Shown: positions 1 through 30,409, counted from the first letter of the stretch. The stretch is DNA of 64,000 nucleotides from Gyrodactylus bullatarudis (GCA_012064415.1 SSNU01000050.1:208993-272992); one strand, 5' to 3'. Translations and numbers: made by a program. The notes: generated from the letters alone by a model not told the origin.

Positions 1-139
1 CAAAACAGGAATGGCGAGAGAAATAAGGAAAAGAGATCAAGTAGCTAATTAAGAACAAACAAGTTTGTTTTTTTCATATCTAAACTGCTGTTTATTTTAA
101 GAGATAAGAACTTGTGAAATTTTAATCAAACTTAACTTG

Positions 140-203
140 GTATCTTCATAGCTAAATTTTGGTTTTTATAAAAATTGTGAAATAGTCTCGGCACTGAAAG
201 AGT
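140..203. repeat. Half of a piggyBac-type MITE end
   Basis: About 64 bp closely match the right half of the 206-bp element at 42779-42984. The shared stretch runs from 'cttcatagctaaattttgg' to the terminal 'GGCACTGAAAGAG', which abuts TTAA (204-207). No matching left end is visible, so this is a solo end or a truncated copy. Confidence 0.6.
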
Positions 204-207
204 TAAA

Positions 208-3200
208 TAACACACTTTCATAAAATTTTTGCAACAGAATCTTGTGCTGATTTCAGATCTGTAATTATATTTTCTAAGTTGTGCTTGGTTTTTGAGATAA
301 ATTGAAAAACCCGAATTTGAGAATTTAAAAATGAAATATAATTTCAAACAATTAAATTTTTATTGAAATAAAAAATTCAATTAACTAATTAGGCATCATT
401 AGAATCACAATTTAATTTCCTATCTAATGATACCTTGAAAATAGATGAAAATAGATACCAAAACAAAAAATTGCGCATTCCAGCTACTTTTTTGTCGAAA
501 ATTTTCTCCATAAATTTTAACTTTGAACGTTCATATCTTTTAAGAAAAAGAGCTTTTTAAATATTTTCTTCGAAATTTTATGCTCTTTCTAAAAAATTGG
601 TTAGAATTTACAAAATTATTTCGTTTTAGTATATTTTCACCCCTTTCGATCCCACACTCAGTTACGGTCATATTCCCATTTTATATACTACTTAAGATAA
701 AACTTCTACCGCTCGAATTAAGGTGAGAGATACATCAAAACGTTACTTATTTATTCAGGATTCTGGCGACCTCATAGCTGGCATTTTTTGAAAGTTTATC
801 GTTTCATCTCATTAATTATATATGTTACCTATTTAAAGAGTAATGTGTCATGGACAAAAACATGAACTGTTACTCCATTCCCGAGAGTACCCACTTCAGT
901 GAAGGAGCATCCTTTATGATCTTGGAAAATTATCCTCAACTAACTAAGGGTCTTCCTTGAAAAGAATCATTACAAGTAGAGGAAGACAAATTTCTTTCAA
1001 CGTACCTATTATCCAATAGATTCATTCTGAAGAGAATTTAACAATGGGATACATCTTCTATTGTGAAAATCATTGGCCACTCCAGTCCGAAGAAAAATAT
1101 TTTACTAAATTGATTTCTCTTTGCTTTATTTCGATCTTAATTAACCAGATGATTTTCAAATTTCTTGGAGACCTTATTTTTTTTTGAGTCTTCATGTTTC
1201 ATTACCAACTCCAAGGCTTTTGATTAAACATTTTATAATTTATCAGAACAATATAAATACTTATGAAATTTTCATATCAAATTTATTTTATAATTTTTCG
1301 ATTATTTTTATTTCAACACAAGCAAAAAGTGCTCAAAATTAAATTAGAGATTTTATCTAAATCTATATTGATTTTGTATTTCAATTAACTCTGAATAAAC
1401 CAACCTTCTAAGATGAAAATTCATTGGTGCATTTAGTTTTCCTTGAAAGGCTTTCTTAACAAATCCGGTTTTATGTAGGATGTTTACATCATGTAAATTA
1501 CTTGATTGAAAGGTCTATTTTTAATTTTTCCCAGACAATTTTAATTGAGAAATTTACAACATGAAATTCACCAAAGCTACGAACCCAATCAAAGTTTCAA
1601 AAATAGTCAATTTTGATCGATAACTTTTGAACTAAAAACCATAGTCAAAAAATTGAACGCAAGCCATGAAAAGAAGTTTTCTGGGACCTTAAGAGGTGAA
1701 ATCTACTTCTACCTTCCTATTCCTCATGATGAGGGTCCATAGCATTGAATCGACTCATTCTTTGCACCTTTTCTATTTTTAATTAGTAATTAGTCATGCA
1801 ATAATATCGAATTTTCTTCTAATCAATACATAAAAATGTGTAGGCTTGAAAATTTTTATTTATTCAAATTTCTTTTTGAGATTTCCAATTTTGAACTCTT
1901 AGACTCCCGGAGAATTTATTTTTCATGGCTCGCATTTACTCTCTATTGTCTATGACATGATTTGTGAATACGCTGATTACGAATCTACAATTATTTTTTT
2001 AGTTCAGGAGTTATCCATAGAGAATTTGGCCATTTATTGATTCAAAAATTGGCTTGCATGAAAGCTTTAGCAGATAGAGTGGATGTGATCACTCAATAAA
2101 AGTTTTCTTACTTTTTATCTATGACATTAGGAAATTTTTTTGTTTGTTAGAAAAAGAATCTAGAAAAAGAAAATATAAATACAAATTATAACGAAATCTA
2201 CTTGTACAAATAGAAATAAAATACAATCAATAAAATGGATAGATTGATCTGTACAATTATAAAAAGATAAAATGTCAAGTCATAACTAAGCTAAATGCTC
2301 TCGAGTTGTAAATATTTGAGCAAATAGGAAAGCCTGGGACTAGAGTCTGCAAGAAATTCGAAAATCATCTGGTTAATGAAGATAGGAATAAAGCAAAGAC
2401 TTAGAGTAATCGATTTTAAGCCTGATGTGAGACATGATCAATTTAAGATTGGTCAAGTCATCACAATCAGATAATTCATATTTTGTAAAAATTAAATTAT
2501 AAAAAGATAATAGGTAATTCGGTTCATTTTTAGAATTTCTCAGATAATAATTATTATTAGAGAGAGAGTAAGACTCTGTGAATTTTTTGACTAAAAAAGT
2601 AAATCGCCGAACCCAGAGGGGGGTTAACAACTTTCTTTGAGTTATAGTAGTACAGCAGGAGTTTGAAGAATAAAATAGCTGAGATTTTTGCGTATTCCAG
2701 GAGATTAATAAATTTCCTATCGAATGATGGGTGTAAATGATGTTTGATAGGAATAACCCAGTGCGTCTTTAAGGGTTATTATGTAGTAAGGTAGGACAAA
2801 TTTTTCAACTTTTCCCAGCCTTAATCTCATTTTGAAGATTATCAAAACTAAGCATTTTTTTCTATAAAACCATATGTTTCCGAGTTTGTTCTGATATGTA
2901 AAATTTCGATTGAAAATGACAAGATTTTTTCAATGAATTTCACTATGAGAAACGACAAAATTGAGGTTTTTGAATAAAAATAGGGCTTATTGTAAAAATT
3001 GAGTGTTTTTTCTCATGTCGGAAGAAAGTCCCAGGAAATTAGGTAAATTTTGATGATTTTAGGGAAAATGGGATTTTTGTATATCAGAACATGAAAAATT
3101 TTCATTTTGATTTTCAAAAATTTGTTTTTCATGGTTACTAAAACATTAATTTTAGATCAAGGCATGGAACATTGTTTGGGGAAAATAAAATTTTGTAGTA

Positions 3201-3500
3201 TTGATAAACCTTGTAATGATAATTTGCTCTCTGAAATCTGTAATTATCCCTGCATGAAAGATGGCATCGTATAATGTATTTTCTTGCCCAAAAAAATCAA
3301 TGTGCACCAATCCTCCAATTCTTTCTTCATTCTGTGTGTAGCTTGAAATGAATGAATGTGTGTACTGATGAATAGATTGCAAAAAATAAATGAGTCATTG
3401 ACCTGGTGCAGTGCATACGTTCATTCCACCAAGGCATCAGTTTTGTGGGTGTGTGTAATTCATGTCTGATAGACACACGAGAAAGAAAGAAAAAATCTTG
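208..3500. other. Gene-free stretch with dispersed repeat fragments
   Basis: No coding sequence is supported here. Recognisable pieces are dispersed repeats: 2681-2780 resembles 15778-15920 ('ttccag.agattaataaatt', ending near 'ctttaagggtta'), and about 2795-2960 is an inverted copy of about 19550-19720. The short ORFs are low-complexity AT-rich frames without family signatures. Confidence 0.6.
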
Positions 3501-3558
3501 AAAATTTTCATTCACTTGATCTAATATTCATATAATCATCATCATTATACAGAATAAT

Positions 3559-3790
3559 CTAATCTAATCCACTGTTGAAATATACGAATAGTTTTTTTGG
3601 TCTATATCGATTTATGAAGAATTTCTTCTTCACCCAAACGTCTGTATTGTCATCCCCTGCATTTTTGTATGAAATTGAAAAATTTGAGATTGAAGCTGCA
3701 TGCCCTTCCTGTCTTGGATGCCTGGTCACCGCTGTGTCTTTCTTAAGGTGATCGTTCCCTCTAGTTGACAACTTCCTAATTGTACGATTG
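3559..3790 (-). pseudogene. PLE family B GIY-YIG endonuclease C-terminal fragment
   Basis: The minus-strand frame keeps the end of a GIY-YIG domain: 'LSTRGNDHLKKDTAVTRH', then 'ASISNFSISYKNAGDD', then 'VWVKKKFFINRYRPKKLF'. It aligns almost residue for residue with the better copy at 53985-54156. Only the C-terminal third of the endonuclease remains, with no reverse transcriptase, so it is a dead retroelement fragment. The catalytic Glu region (K-K-F-F-I-N, E changed to K) is altered relative to 'VKEKFFINLYKP' in the sister copy. Confidence 0.75.
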
Positions 3791-4089
3791 TAATGATAAA
3801 TATATCTATAAAATTTGAAATTTAGAGATTAAATTTTAAAGAAAGTTGAGTCTATTTTACATCAAATTATAAATTTATTTCTTTAAAAAGAGTTAAGGTA
3901 GACAATAATAGGACTAATCTTTGAAAATTATTTCAGAATTTTGTTTAATGAGATATGGTTTCTTACAAAAAAGTAGATTGAATTTGTTGAATTTCATCCA
4001 AGTGTATAAATTAAAACATGTTCGTAGCAAGTTAGATTACACTCATGGTCTATGATGTTAGGAGAAGACGGGATAATTTCATCGATTTT

Positions 4090-5000
4090 TTGTTAAAGCT
4101 CAGAGATTATTCAGTTTGATCCATAAGGATTCACTCAAACCTGAAGAAAATACTCTATTAATCTATAAATTTCAATGTATTAGCGGAGATTCATGTAAAC
4201 CTAATTGACATGAAGATGATAATTTACTATTTTTACAAAAAACTCAATATTTTTTTCCGGAAAGGAAATAATTTCTATAACGGAATAATAAGATGTGGAT
4301 ATCCGAAAAAAATTCAATCTGACCAAAACTAGGCCGTTTTTCGAATTTGGAAAATGCACCAAATTTCCACTTTTACAACATTTGAACCCAAAAATTTCAT
4401 CGATTTCGATGATTCGAAGCAGTTGAGTACTGATATTTGGGATCAACATTGAACGAAGAATACGAATTCACCTGCAGAAGTTCACTAAAATTCGTCATTA
4501 CTGTGGGAAATCGGATCATTTGAGTTTTTCGATTATCACGAAGGCAAATTATCCAAAATCTGGAAGTTTAACTTTTGCTCAGGAACAGTAAGATCTTCAA
4601 CAATATGGCCGAATTCAAATTCTTTGTCTAATGTTGATCCCAAAAATCATCACTTAACTGCTTCGAATCATCGAAATCGATAAAAATTATGAGCTTGATA
4701 AATTTTCGAAATTCAAAAACACGGCCTAGTTTTGGTCAGATTGAATTTTTTTCGAATATCCACATCTTATTAGCTTATTCCTCTTTAGAATTTAAAAAAT
4801 TATTTTTTTCTGTGAAGCCTGTGAAAAAATATTGAGTCTTTTGTAAGAATAGTAATTTCTCATCTTCGTGTCAATTAGGTTTATAATATGAGATCCTGTG
4901 ACAAGACATCTTAAACAGGAAGATCATACGGCTTCCATAATTTCTATTCTTTACAAAAATCCACGATTTTTTCAAACTTTGAGTTAATTTCATGGTGTGA
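4090..5000 (+). pseudogene. Decayed PLE family B endonuclease split by an insertion
   Basis: Left of 4196 the plus strand encodes a frame-broken version of the linker and GIY-YIG start (equivalent to 'LIHKNLLEPQEKTLLIYKFQ' in the 53.9-kb copy). Right of 4884 it resumes with the equivalent of 'VTRHLRQEGHETSISKF'. The 688-bp foldback at 4196-4883 interrupts it. Several stops and frameshifts are present, so no product is expected. Confidence 0.6.
4196..4883. mobile_element. Foldback (long-TIR) element nested in a PLE
   Basis: The arms are long inverted repeats. The ends read TAAACCTAATTGACATGAAG on the left and the complement (…GTGTCAATTAGGTTTA) on the right, and the inner arms share 'aatctgaccaaaactaggcc' and its complement. 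Related arms recur at 42345-42620 and 48885-49110, so this is a dispersed family. No transposase is visible. No clear target duplication could be separated from the TIR ends. Confidence 0.7.
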
Positions 5001-5302
5001 GAAGAATCAAACGTCATTTTTCTTGATCATCAATAATTATCCTTATTATAAATTAATAAAAAACTCATCGGGCCTGTTGAGTGGGTTTTCATAAAATTGG
5101 TTAATTAGATACATTTTAATTAAGAATTAAGACTTGAGATTTCATACAAAATTTAACCCATTTTGGATCTAATCTTGAATTTCTATCAAGATTCAAATGA
5201 TTCAAACTTGGGGTAGAGCTATCTCGAGGCGTGATTTAGTCAATTCACAATTTATTTTTAGTATAGAGAAACTATACGTAAGACTTGAGAGAACGACTAT
5301 AG

Positions 5303-5874
5303 CATATTATTAGGGCGATCAGAAAAAGGCATACTTTATGATGAAAAAAGGCAATTTTTAATTCTGAAAAAGGCAAAAAAAGGCAAATTCATAAAATCGA
5401 ATATTTCTCACGACAAGCATCCCAAGAAGATTTCTACTGAAAGCGGACATAAAGGAGATCTCATTAAAAATCCAAAAAGTAGCTTTAACAACAGTAAAGC
5501 AAAAAAGGTATATTCATAAAATCGAATATCTCTCACAAGTAGTGATTTTAAAAAATTAATCAATTCTTCAAGCCTTTCAAGTGAATAGAATGAGATGTTG
5601 AGTTGGATAAGCCATTTCTATTGGCTGTTTACCGATTCCCCCCTAAAATTAGATTCAGACGATGAAAATTTAACTAAGATCAAGATAAAATATTTGCACA
5701 ATCCTTGAAAAAAATGAAAAAGCAATCCTTTTTAAAAAAGGCAAAAAAAGGCAAAAAAGACAAACTTATTCCTCTTATTAATAGGTTTAGAAAAAAAAGG
5801 ACTGAATTTTTAATATTTTCAAAGTATTTTAGACTCACTCTCAAAAAAGGCATTTTGGTCACCCTACATATTAT
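5303..5874. mobile_element. hAT-type MITE with perfect 8-bp TSD
   Basis: The element is 5311-5866 (556 bp), flanked by the direct repeat CATATTAT at 5303-5310 and 5867-5874. Its ends are TAGGGCGATCAG on the left and TAGGGTGACCAA as the complement of the right. That is the typical hAT arrangement: 8-bp duplication and short TIR starting near TAGGGTGACC. The interior is rich in 'aaaaaaggcaaa' units and has no transposase. Confidence 0.8.
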
Positions 5875-7372
5875 AGGTGAAGGAATTTAGACTCTAATCG
5901 ATTGAGTCTTTTCTCTTTCTGATCAAGGAAATTAATAATGCTATCGGAAAAAAGAACAAAAAAAGAATTTTTTTGCAAATATAAAACCAAGAAGACACTG
6001 TATGTGTAATACAGTATCAGATTTTCTCTTCTAATCAATATCTATATAATTTGTATTAGACATGAAATTTTATACTTGTTCTTCTTTGCATTAAAATTAA
6101 ATTTTTGTGAGATTCTTATACAGTGTGGTCTGTTTTTAATTCTACATGTCATTTTTTAGTTTTGCATGTTGGTCAGACTTTGGTCTTGAATTCACATCTT
6201 TCCAATAATACCTAGAATGACTTACTTCTGGTTGTTAAAGTTAGAGTCATGAAAAACACTGTTTTACTTATTCAAAATTTGTCAAGTCCTGTGACTCAAA
6301 AGGAGAATTGAATCTTTCCTTGTATTTATTTTATCCCTTGTATCGAATGTAGAGATCAAAAAATCAAAATTCTCACTACATAATTCCATAACAGAATTTA
6401 TTACTCACTGATTACTACTATAGATACAGCATTCCAGTAGTGATAATTATCAATGAATTCATTGAAGTAAAGCTAGCGGTATTTTTGAAATATTTATTCA
6501 ATAAGCTTATACTTGGAAGTTGATAATAATTTTAGAGAAACTAAATGATGGAAAAGATATTTAAACGAGACACTTTGTAAATTGGTCTAAAGAAATGAAT
6601 ATTTTAATACTAACCTGTTGCTGGAACTGAATGGCTATCAAATCGATACTCAACTTTGGTAGAAAAATTCAAGGCTCTTTCAATAACATCTGTCATTGAT
6701 TATGACATTCTCAAATGTGGTCAAGACCCTTTTCATTGAGTAAACAAATGTATGAGTGAAATAGGACAAGGGGCTTACTTCCAGAATGGCAGTGAAAGGA
6801 ATGTATTAAGGATTCTATTGCGTAAATTTGTTTGATTTGGCAAATTTTTATTGTTTAGTAAAGTGATTTTTTATACAACGCCAATAGTCAATGGATTAAG
6901 AAGGAATGTCATCCCATAAATGTATATAATTTATTAATTTGAATATATATTTTTTCGAAAAATTTTACAATTTATGCCTAGAAAAGAGGGTTTGTAAATG
7001 ATTTGTTTTTGTTTCGATCACAATTCGTCTTTTTTGAGTCAGCGGGATTTTTCGTCATTCATTCTTGATCTTTTTTGAAATTGAAATGGTTTTTTATCAG
7101 TAATATGTTTGTATTAACCTTAGAAAAATATACAATGGCCAAAGTGTTTGCAAACCGAGCATGCTTCGTACATGCCCCACATTATGTGATAATAAATTTT
7201 GGTTTGGAATTTCGTGTTTTTTTGTCAAGGGCGTAAAATAAATTTTTTATAATACAAAAAAATTATGAGAGTTAAAAATTGTCCAGGTACAACAAATAAA
7301 TGCCAAAATGGGTCTTTTGTTCTTGCTAATTAATCGTAAAAATGTTATAGTTTTATGTAAATGAGTATTGTG
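5875..7372. other. Gene-free spacer
   Basis: AT-rich sequence with no supported coding region or RNA gene. It contains possible minus-strand polyadenylation signals for the upstream N-rich gene, for example TTTATT (AATAAA on the minus strand) at 6930-6935. Confidence 0.4.
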
Positions 7373-7572
7373 TTAAGTAAAATGTAAATAAAAAATGGAA
7401 AAAGATGGTGATAATTTGCCCAGTATATGTACTACCCATAAGGGTTTATGGAAGAAGGGGGTTTCTTGTGCAAAATAACGGTTGTGTAAAATGTTGAGTT
7501 TGGTAAAAAAAGTGATTTGTTTGTTCAAGAGAGAGTGAGTGAGAAATTGATAGACATGGCAGACAAAAAGAT

Positions 7573-8277
7573 TCAATTTGAGACTGTTGAAAGACTAGAG
7601 GAAAGATTTTGCTGGGTCATGGTATTGTTGGAACTAGAATTTGAGATAGTATGATTCTTGAGTTGATTCAAATCATAGAAATCTTCACCGGAATTCGAGT
7701 AGTATGCTGCTGTCCCATTGGCGGGTAAATTTGATAATTTTGAATGTATATAATCTTTATTTAAATCATGACCCATAAAGTCAAATTTGATATCAATTGA
7801 GTCACTGGGTCGGAGAGAATCTTTGAGTATACCGGGAATGTTAAAAACAACATTGCCTAGACGAAATTCTTCTACAAACATTGCAGGAAAGTACATTTGT
7901 CGTTCACCACTAATTTGCCGAGGTGTTTCACGCTGCAGACGACCAATTGGAGGTTCATTGGAAGTTGACGAAGAGGAAGATGATTGATTTCCATTTGGAT
8001 TGCTTCCATTAGAGTTAGCACTAGAGTTGGTATGATTGCAATTCGAGTAACTGGGATTATTGGCGTTGTGTCCTGAACCAGAACCATTGGACTGGAGCCC
8101 GGGTGAATTGCCTTTTGGATTGTCATAAAAGAAATCAGAATCTTGAGAGTACTCGTCAAGGGAGAAGACTGTTTCATCGTCATCATTGTCAATCTTCCAA
8201 TCGTCAGTCTCACTCGTTTGATGTTGAACGTGTCTTGGACTATCGTTGCTATTGTTGTTGTTATTGCCGCTAAACAT
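7573..8277 (-). CDS. Asn/Ser/Gly-rich hypothetical protein, 234 aa, intronless
   Basis: A complete 234-codon reading frame from ATG (8277-8275) to stop at 7573. The function is not recognised. The N-terminus starts with an Asn run, followed by an acidic patch (about 26-53, 'DDWKIDNDDDETVFSLDEY'). A Ser/Asn/Gly-rich low-complexity section spans about 60-110. A more ordered block follows at about 112-180, including 'PRQISGERQMYFPAMFVEEF' and 'NIPGILKDSLRPSDSIDIKF'; this is the part most likely to be conserved. The tail is again Ser/Asn/Thr-rich. There is no signal peptide or transmembrane segment. The ordered block embedded in low complexity argues for a real gene rather than a chance ORF. The promoter contains a TATA box and no intron is evident, which fits a small inducible or regulatory protein, but that is inference. 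Confidence 0.7.
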   Translation of the reverse strand: MFSGNNNNNSNDSPRHVQHQTSETDDWKIDNDDDETVFSLDEYSQDSDFFYDNPKGNSPGLQSNGSGSGHNANNPSYSNCNHTNSSANSNGSNPNGNQSSSSSSTSNEPPIGRLQRETPRQISGERQMYFPAMFVEEFRLGNVVFNIPGILKDSLRPSDSIDIKFDFMGHDLNKDYIHSKLSNLPANGTAAYYSNSGEDFYDLNQLKNHTISNSSSNNTMTQQNLSSSLSTVSN

Positions 8278-8828
8278 TGTTTTTCTTCAAATTTAGTTTG
8301 ATAAAAATATTGGTTTCTTCTCAGTTAAATGCAGTCAAATGCAGAAATGTGGTGTGTCTAAAAAATAATCGAGTTTTTGTTTCAATCTGTTTGTCTATCT
8401 CTCTCTCTCTCTGACTGCCTTTGAAAGATTCTTTAGGTATTGTTGAAAAAATTTATAAATGTTTCCCTTTTGGACGGAATGATTTGTTTAGCATAGATGG
8501 AGGTTGGTTTGCCTCGTCTTTGAAAGAAATACTATTATTGAACGGTTTTGATGATTGTATAAGATGATGAGGATGATGATTAATTGATTTGCAAGAGAGA
8601 AGATCTCGAAGAATAATTATTGTACAAGAGGGTCTTTTCTTTTTCTATACAAACATTTTGACTGATATGGTCAGGTGAATTAACTTTTTGGCCAGGTTAT
8701 CAAATGTGATATTCTTCAGTTAGTTAAAAGTAGTGGTAGTTGTAGGTAATTTGGGAAATAGATATCTCTGGCGGTTATCACTGACACACTACTGCTCTCT
8801 TGTATAATCTTGATTGTATGATTTCTGG

Positions 8829-8836
8829 TTTATATA
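8829..8836 (-). promoter_or_regulatory. TATA box for the N-rich gene
   Basis: TATATAAA on the minus strand, about 550 bp upstream of the ATG at 8277. A TCAGTG initiator-like hexamer lies at 8779-8784 and other possible starts lie nearer 8805. This implies a long 5' leader of about 0.5 kb, which includes a CT/AG dinucleotide run at 8398-8411. Confidence 0.45.
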
Positions 8837-8839
8837 GTC

Positions 8840-10888
8840 ATTTCGTTCCTTTTGTAAGGAGCATTCTTATTGGCTGAAAGAAAAAACTACTTTCATATGC
8901 ACACACATACACCATGTATTACACAGGATACATACTAACAAAAAAATTGACTATACTATTTTCATTGTAATTGTACATCCACTAGATATACGTGTAATAC
9001 ACATTCATTTATTCATTCATGAGAAATACTATAAAATTCTTATTTGTACTTGATTCCTCCTATCCTACACCAATATATACAAAATATATTCTTCCCCTGA
9101 TGATAGATTCAATGTATACATTATATATGCAAACACAAACACAATTAAAATGTATATTTTATTCAAAATGGGAGTTATCAATCTTTCTTTGTCTTATCAC
9201 TATGAGAGAGAATGAGTGAGAGAGAATTAAGCTGGGAAATTAGAGCAGAGGAAAAATCATAAAGTATGGTGGATGTCTGAGGTGGGGAGGGATCGAAATG
9301 AGACTCTTCTCTCTCCCTTTACTCACAAAGCATGAAATAATAAAGAGAATATCTACACGCACACACTTTTTTTAGTAGAAGAATTAGGGGGAAATCTAGG
9401 GTACTTTTTATTTTTCATACAAAAAATGATAATAATAAAACTATCGATTATAGTTACTTTTTTCACTAACCAACTCCAACACACACACAAAGACACGTGT
9501 ATCCCTCACCCATCCCCTTTCTTTCTCTCTGTCTTTCTATCCACGCCACATGGTGGGTAAAAAGATTTGCTTGTAGTGGCATAAAAGTATAATACAGTAT
9601 ACTACATCCTATAGTATGGAACTAGTCACAATGGATGACAATAACTACACCGTTTCTTTTGTGTATCATCATCATCAACCACTGTCAGGATTAAGTTTAC
9701 CTTGCTCAAATTAAAGGAAATGTTGATATAGCAATGGGGATTTTCATGAGAAAAATTTAATTGAAATTTCATTATTTACTACAATTCATTGAAATTTACA
9801 ACACACACTTATTATTTTGAACAATTTCAGACGACCTTTGTAGTTTAATCTTCTTTGGACTAAAGAATCAATTAGTTTCTCTTGTTCAGACTCTGCTGAT
9901 ATCGCCTTCACTCGCCTCTTGTCACAATGCATATCTTCGAATAGAGTAGGAGTTTAAAAAAACGTTCAAAAATCTCCTTAGCTTTACCTCTTAGACCAGG
10001 GTTTTATCAAGTTTTTTTTTGAACAAACTCATCCCTACAAACAGGCCTAGGAATGTTATTTTAACTTTCAATTTGTATCATAGAAAATTAGGTATTCTAG
10101 TTAGTAAAGTTGCCATGGTTTCATTCACTTTGTCAGGGATAACTTGACACCCTTGGTGAGAAATGTGAAAGAGGTGAGGCCGCCTGCTGGTATATTCATC
10201 TTCCCTCTTTCTTATAATCTCCTAATGATAACCTTCAGGTGCCAATGGCTAATTAACATGGTGATAAATAGAGGTTGTTTACTCTTTTCCTTTTCTGTTT
10301 TTAATTAAAAATTCATCCACCTTGGTTACATGCACTGAGGGACTTTTTTTTGATTTTCCTTTCGAAGCCATTTTTTTGTTGGAAAATAAATCTGTATTTA
10401 AAATGAATTAAAATGAGTAGATAGAAAAATGGTTCAAAGTCATTGAGATGTTATTAGAACATAATAAAATATAAATCTAATAAATAATTTCAAAGAATCA
10501 TTCTGGTTTCTAGTGAAGATCTGGATAAAGGAGAGAATGAGTATAATCTATCTTCTTACGAATATGCTGCATAATAGATTTTAAACATTTAGGATTATCA
10601 CAGTCGTAAATTTTATACTTATTATTGATTGATTCATAAGATGAGAGTAGAAAAGGTTTTCTATAGGATTGATGTCTAAAGTTATAATTATGCTCGATCG
10701 GAGAAGAAGTTGCTAGGAAATTTTTTACAATAAAAGCATATCTTCGAACCCAAGCTCTCTTTCACGAGCTTGAGAGTTAGTAAGATTGACCAAGAAAGTA
10801 GAGTTGTAATTTATAAAAGGCAACACCAGGGATTTATATGGATTTATTTGTTACCGTTAATCTTGTTACTCTTGATAGTCTTAAGATT
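8840..10888. other. Gene-free spacer
   Basis: No coding region or RNA gene supported. It contains scattered CA/TA-rich simple sequence (for example ACACACACAC near 9480) and no recognised transposon ends. Confidence 0.5.
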
Positions 10889-10895
10889 ACCTGAT

Positions 10896-11805
10896 AGTCT
10901 TAAGACTAACGGATTGGTTTGTTAAACTTGTTACTCGGTAACAAGATTAACTGGAATCTTTGATAGCCTTAAGACTATCAGGTAATCTTTGAATAATTTG
11001 ATAAACCCCCGTATGGCGTAGTGGTATCTCTCTCACCTCTCATTCGGTTCAAACCCTCCCACACCGGGCACATTGAACACTCTTTCCCTGTTCCCTTATT
11101 TGTACAAATCATTTCTATGAATAAATATAAATGTTTCAATTTCAAAAAAATTGTTACCAGGTTTCAATATTAACAAGATATTCAGCTATAAAATATAGTT
11201 TGTTGATCTTGATTCTCGGTAATAAGATTGGCTGACTGAAATAAATTTTTCGAAAATAATATTAAAGATGGCTTTAAATGGTAAAGAATAGGCCTTCAAA
11301 TATTCCTCATTTAAAGAATAGACGTGAATCAACAAATGAAAATACGTTATGAGAAGAAATTTATAGTAAGATCACTAGTTATTCCTGAAACTGGGCAACA
11401 AATTTGACGAACTATTGAGATAAAATCCTTACGTAAAATTAATACTGTTGGCTGAATTTCAACACTTGATACGTCTTATTCTCTGGCATGCATGAATTTA
11501 GCATTGCACTGTATAAGAAGTCTCAATTTCAGACCTATACAATTGGATTGTTTGATGAAAAATCTTCATAGCCTTAACAAAGCCTTATTTAATTCAAATT
11601 TATTTCAGTCAGCCAATCTTATTACCGAGAATCAAGATCAACAAACTATATTTTATAGCTGAATATCTTGTTAATATTGAAACCTGGTAACAAGTTTATC
11701 AAATTATTCAAAGATTACCTGATAGTCTTAAGGCTATCAAAGATTCCAGTTAATCTTGTTACCGAGTAACAAGTTAAACTAACCATTCCGTTAGTCCTAA
11801 GACTA
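10896..11805. mobile_element. Large imperfect inverted-repeat (foldback) element
   Basis: The left arm at about 10896-11248 (interrupted by a SINE at 11007-11150) is the reverse complement of the right arm at about 11596-11805. Shared blocks include 'taacaagattaactggaatc' and 'gataatagtt'-type AT blocks, and 'ataaaatatagtttgttg'. The central 350 bp is unique. A diverged relative is seen near 24820. No transposase ORF is present. Confidence 0.7.
11007..11150 (+). mobile_element. tRNA-derived SINE
   Basis: A 144-bp insert with Pol III internal promoter elements: an A-box-like TGGCGTAGTGGT (11014-11025) and a B box GGTTCAAACCC (11046-11056), 20 nt apart. The 3' end is 'aataaatataaatg…caaaaaaa'. 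Its limits are set by comparison with the uninterrupted opposite arm of the foldback (…gataaac | ttgttacc…). The short A-rich tail and nested position mark it as a retroposed copy rather than a functional tRNA gene; it lacks a complete cloverleaf. Confidence 0.75.
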
Positions 11806-11926
11806 CCTGACATGCTCAAATAATAACTGAGTGGTGAGTGAGTGGTCTTTATATTTTTGAAAAAACAAAGTCAAAACATAATTTGAAGAGATAAAGAAAG
11901 AGTCTTGTAATTTGGTTATCATGCAG

Positions 11927-11932
11927 TTTATT
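11927..11932 (-). terminator. Polyadenylation signal of glycyl-tRNA synthetase
   Basis: AATAAA on the minus strand (TTTATT on plus), 23 nt beyond the stop codon at 11955-11957. Confidence 0.6.
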
Positions 11933-11954
11933 GTTCCCCAAAAGAAGAGTCTTT

Positions 11955-30273
<18,319 letters not shown>

Positions 30274-30289
30274 ATACAGACTCAGTTTT

Positions 30290-30295
30290 AATAAA
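30290..30295 (+). terminator. Polyadenylation signal of NKAP
   Basis: AATAAA 16 nt after the NKAP stop. The opposing eL27 signal lies at 30387-30392, so the two 3' ends are only about 100 bp apart and may overlap. Confidence 0.6.
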
Positions 30296-30386
30296 TTTAT
30301 ACTATTTTCATTATACATAAGCTAGTTCTCTTAATTTTGATGCAAGTTAATAGAAGAGAAGTTAATTCAGCTTAAATGTTTCCAAA

Positions 30387-30392
30387 TTTATT
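30387..30392 (-). terminator. Polyadenylation signal of eL27
   Basis: AATAAA on the minus strand, 18 nt beyond the eL27 stop at 30410-30412. Confidence 0.6.
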
Positions 30393-30409
30393 AATACAAG
30401 ATGAGGCAT

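Noticed and set aside
5705..5890. Lysine-rich 61-residue ORF
   Set aside because: It is translation of 'aaaaaaggc' repeats inside the hAT MITE at 5311-5866.
9085..9130. CTGATGA near 9097 followed by a palindrome ATGTATACAT
   Set aside because: There is no GAAA at the right spacing and the flanks cannot form stem I, so it is not called as a hammerhead.
11007..11150. tRNA gene
   Set aside because: A and B boxes are present but there is no complete cloverleaf or acceptor stem, and the A-rich tail and nested insertion mark it as a SINE.
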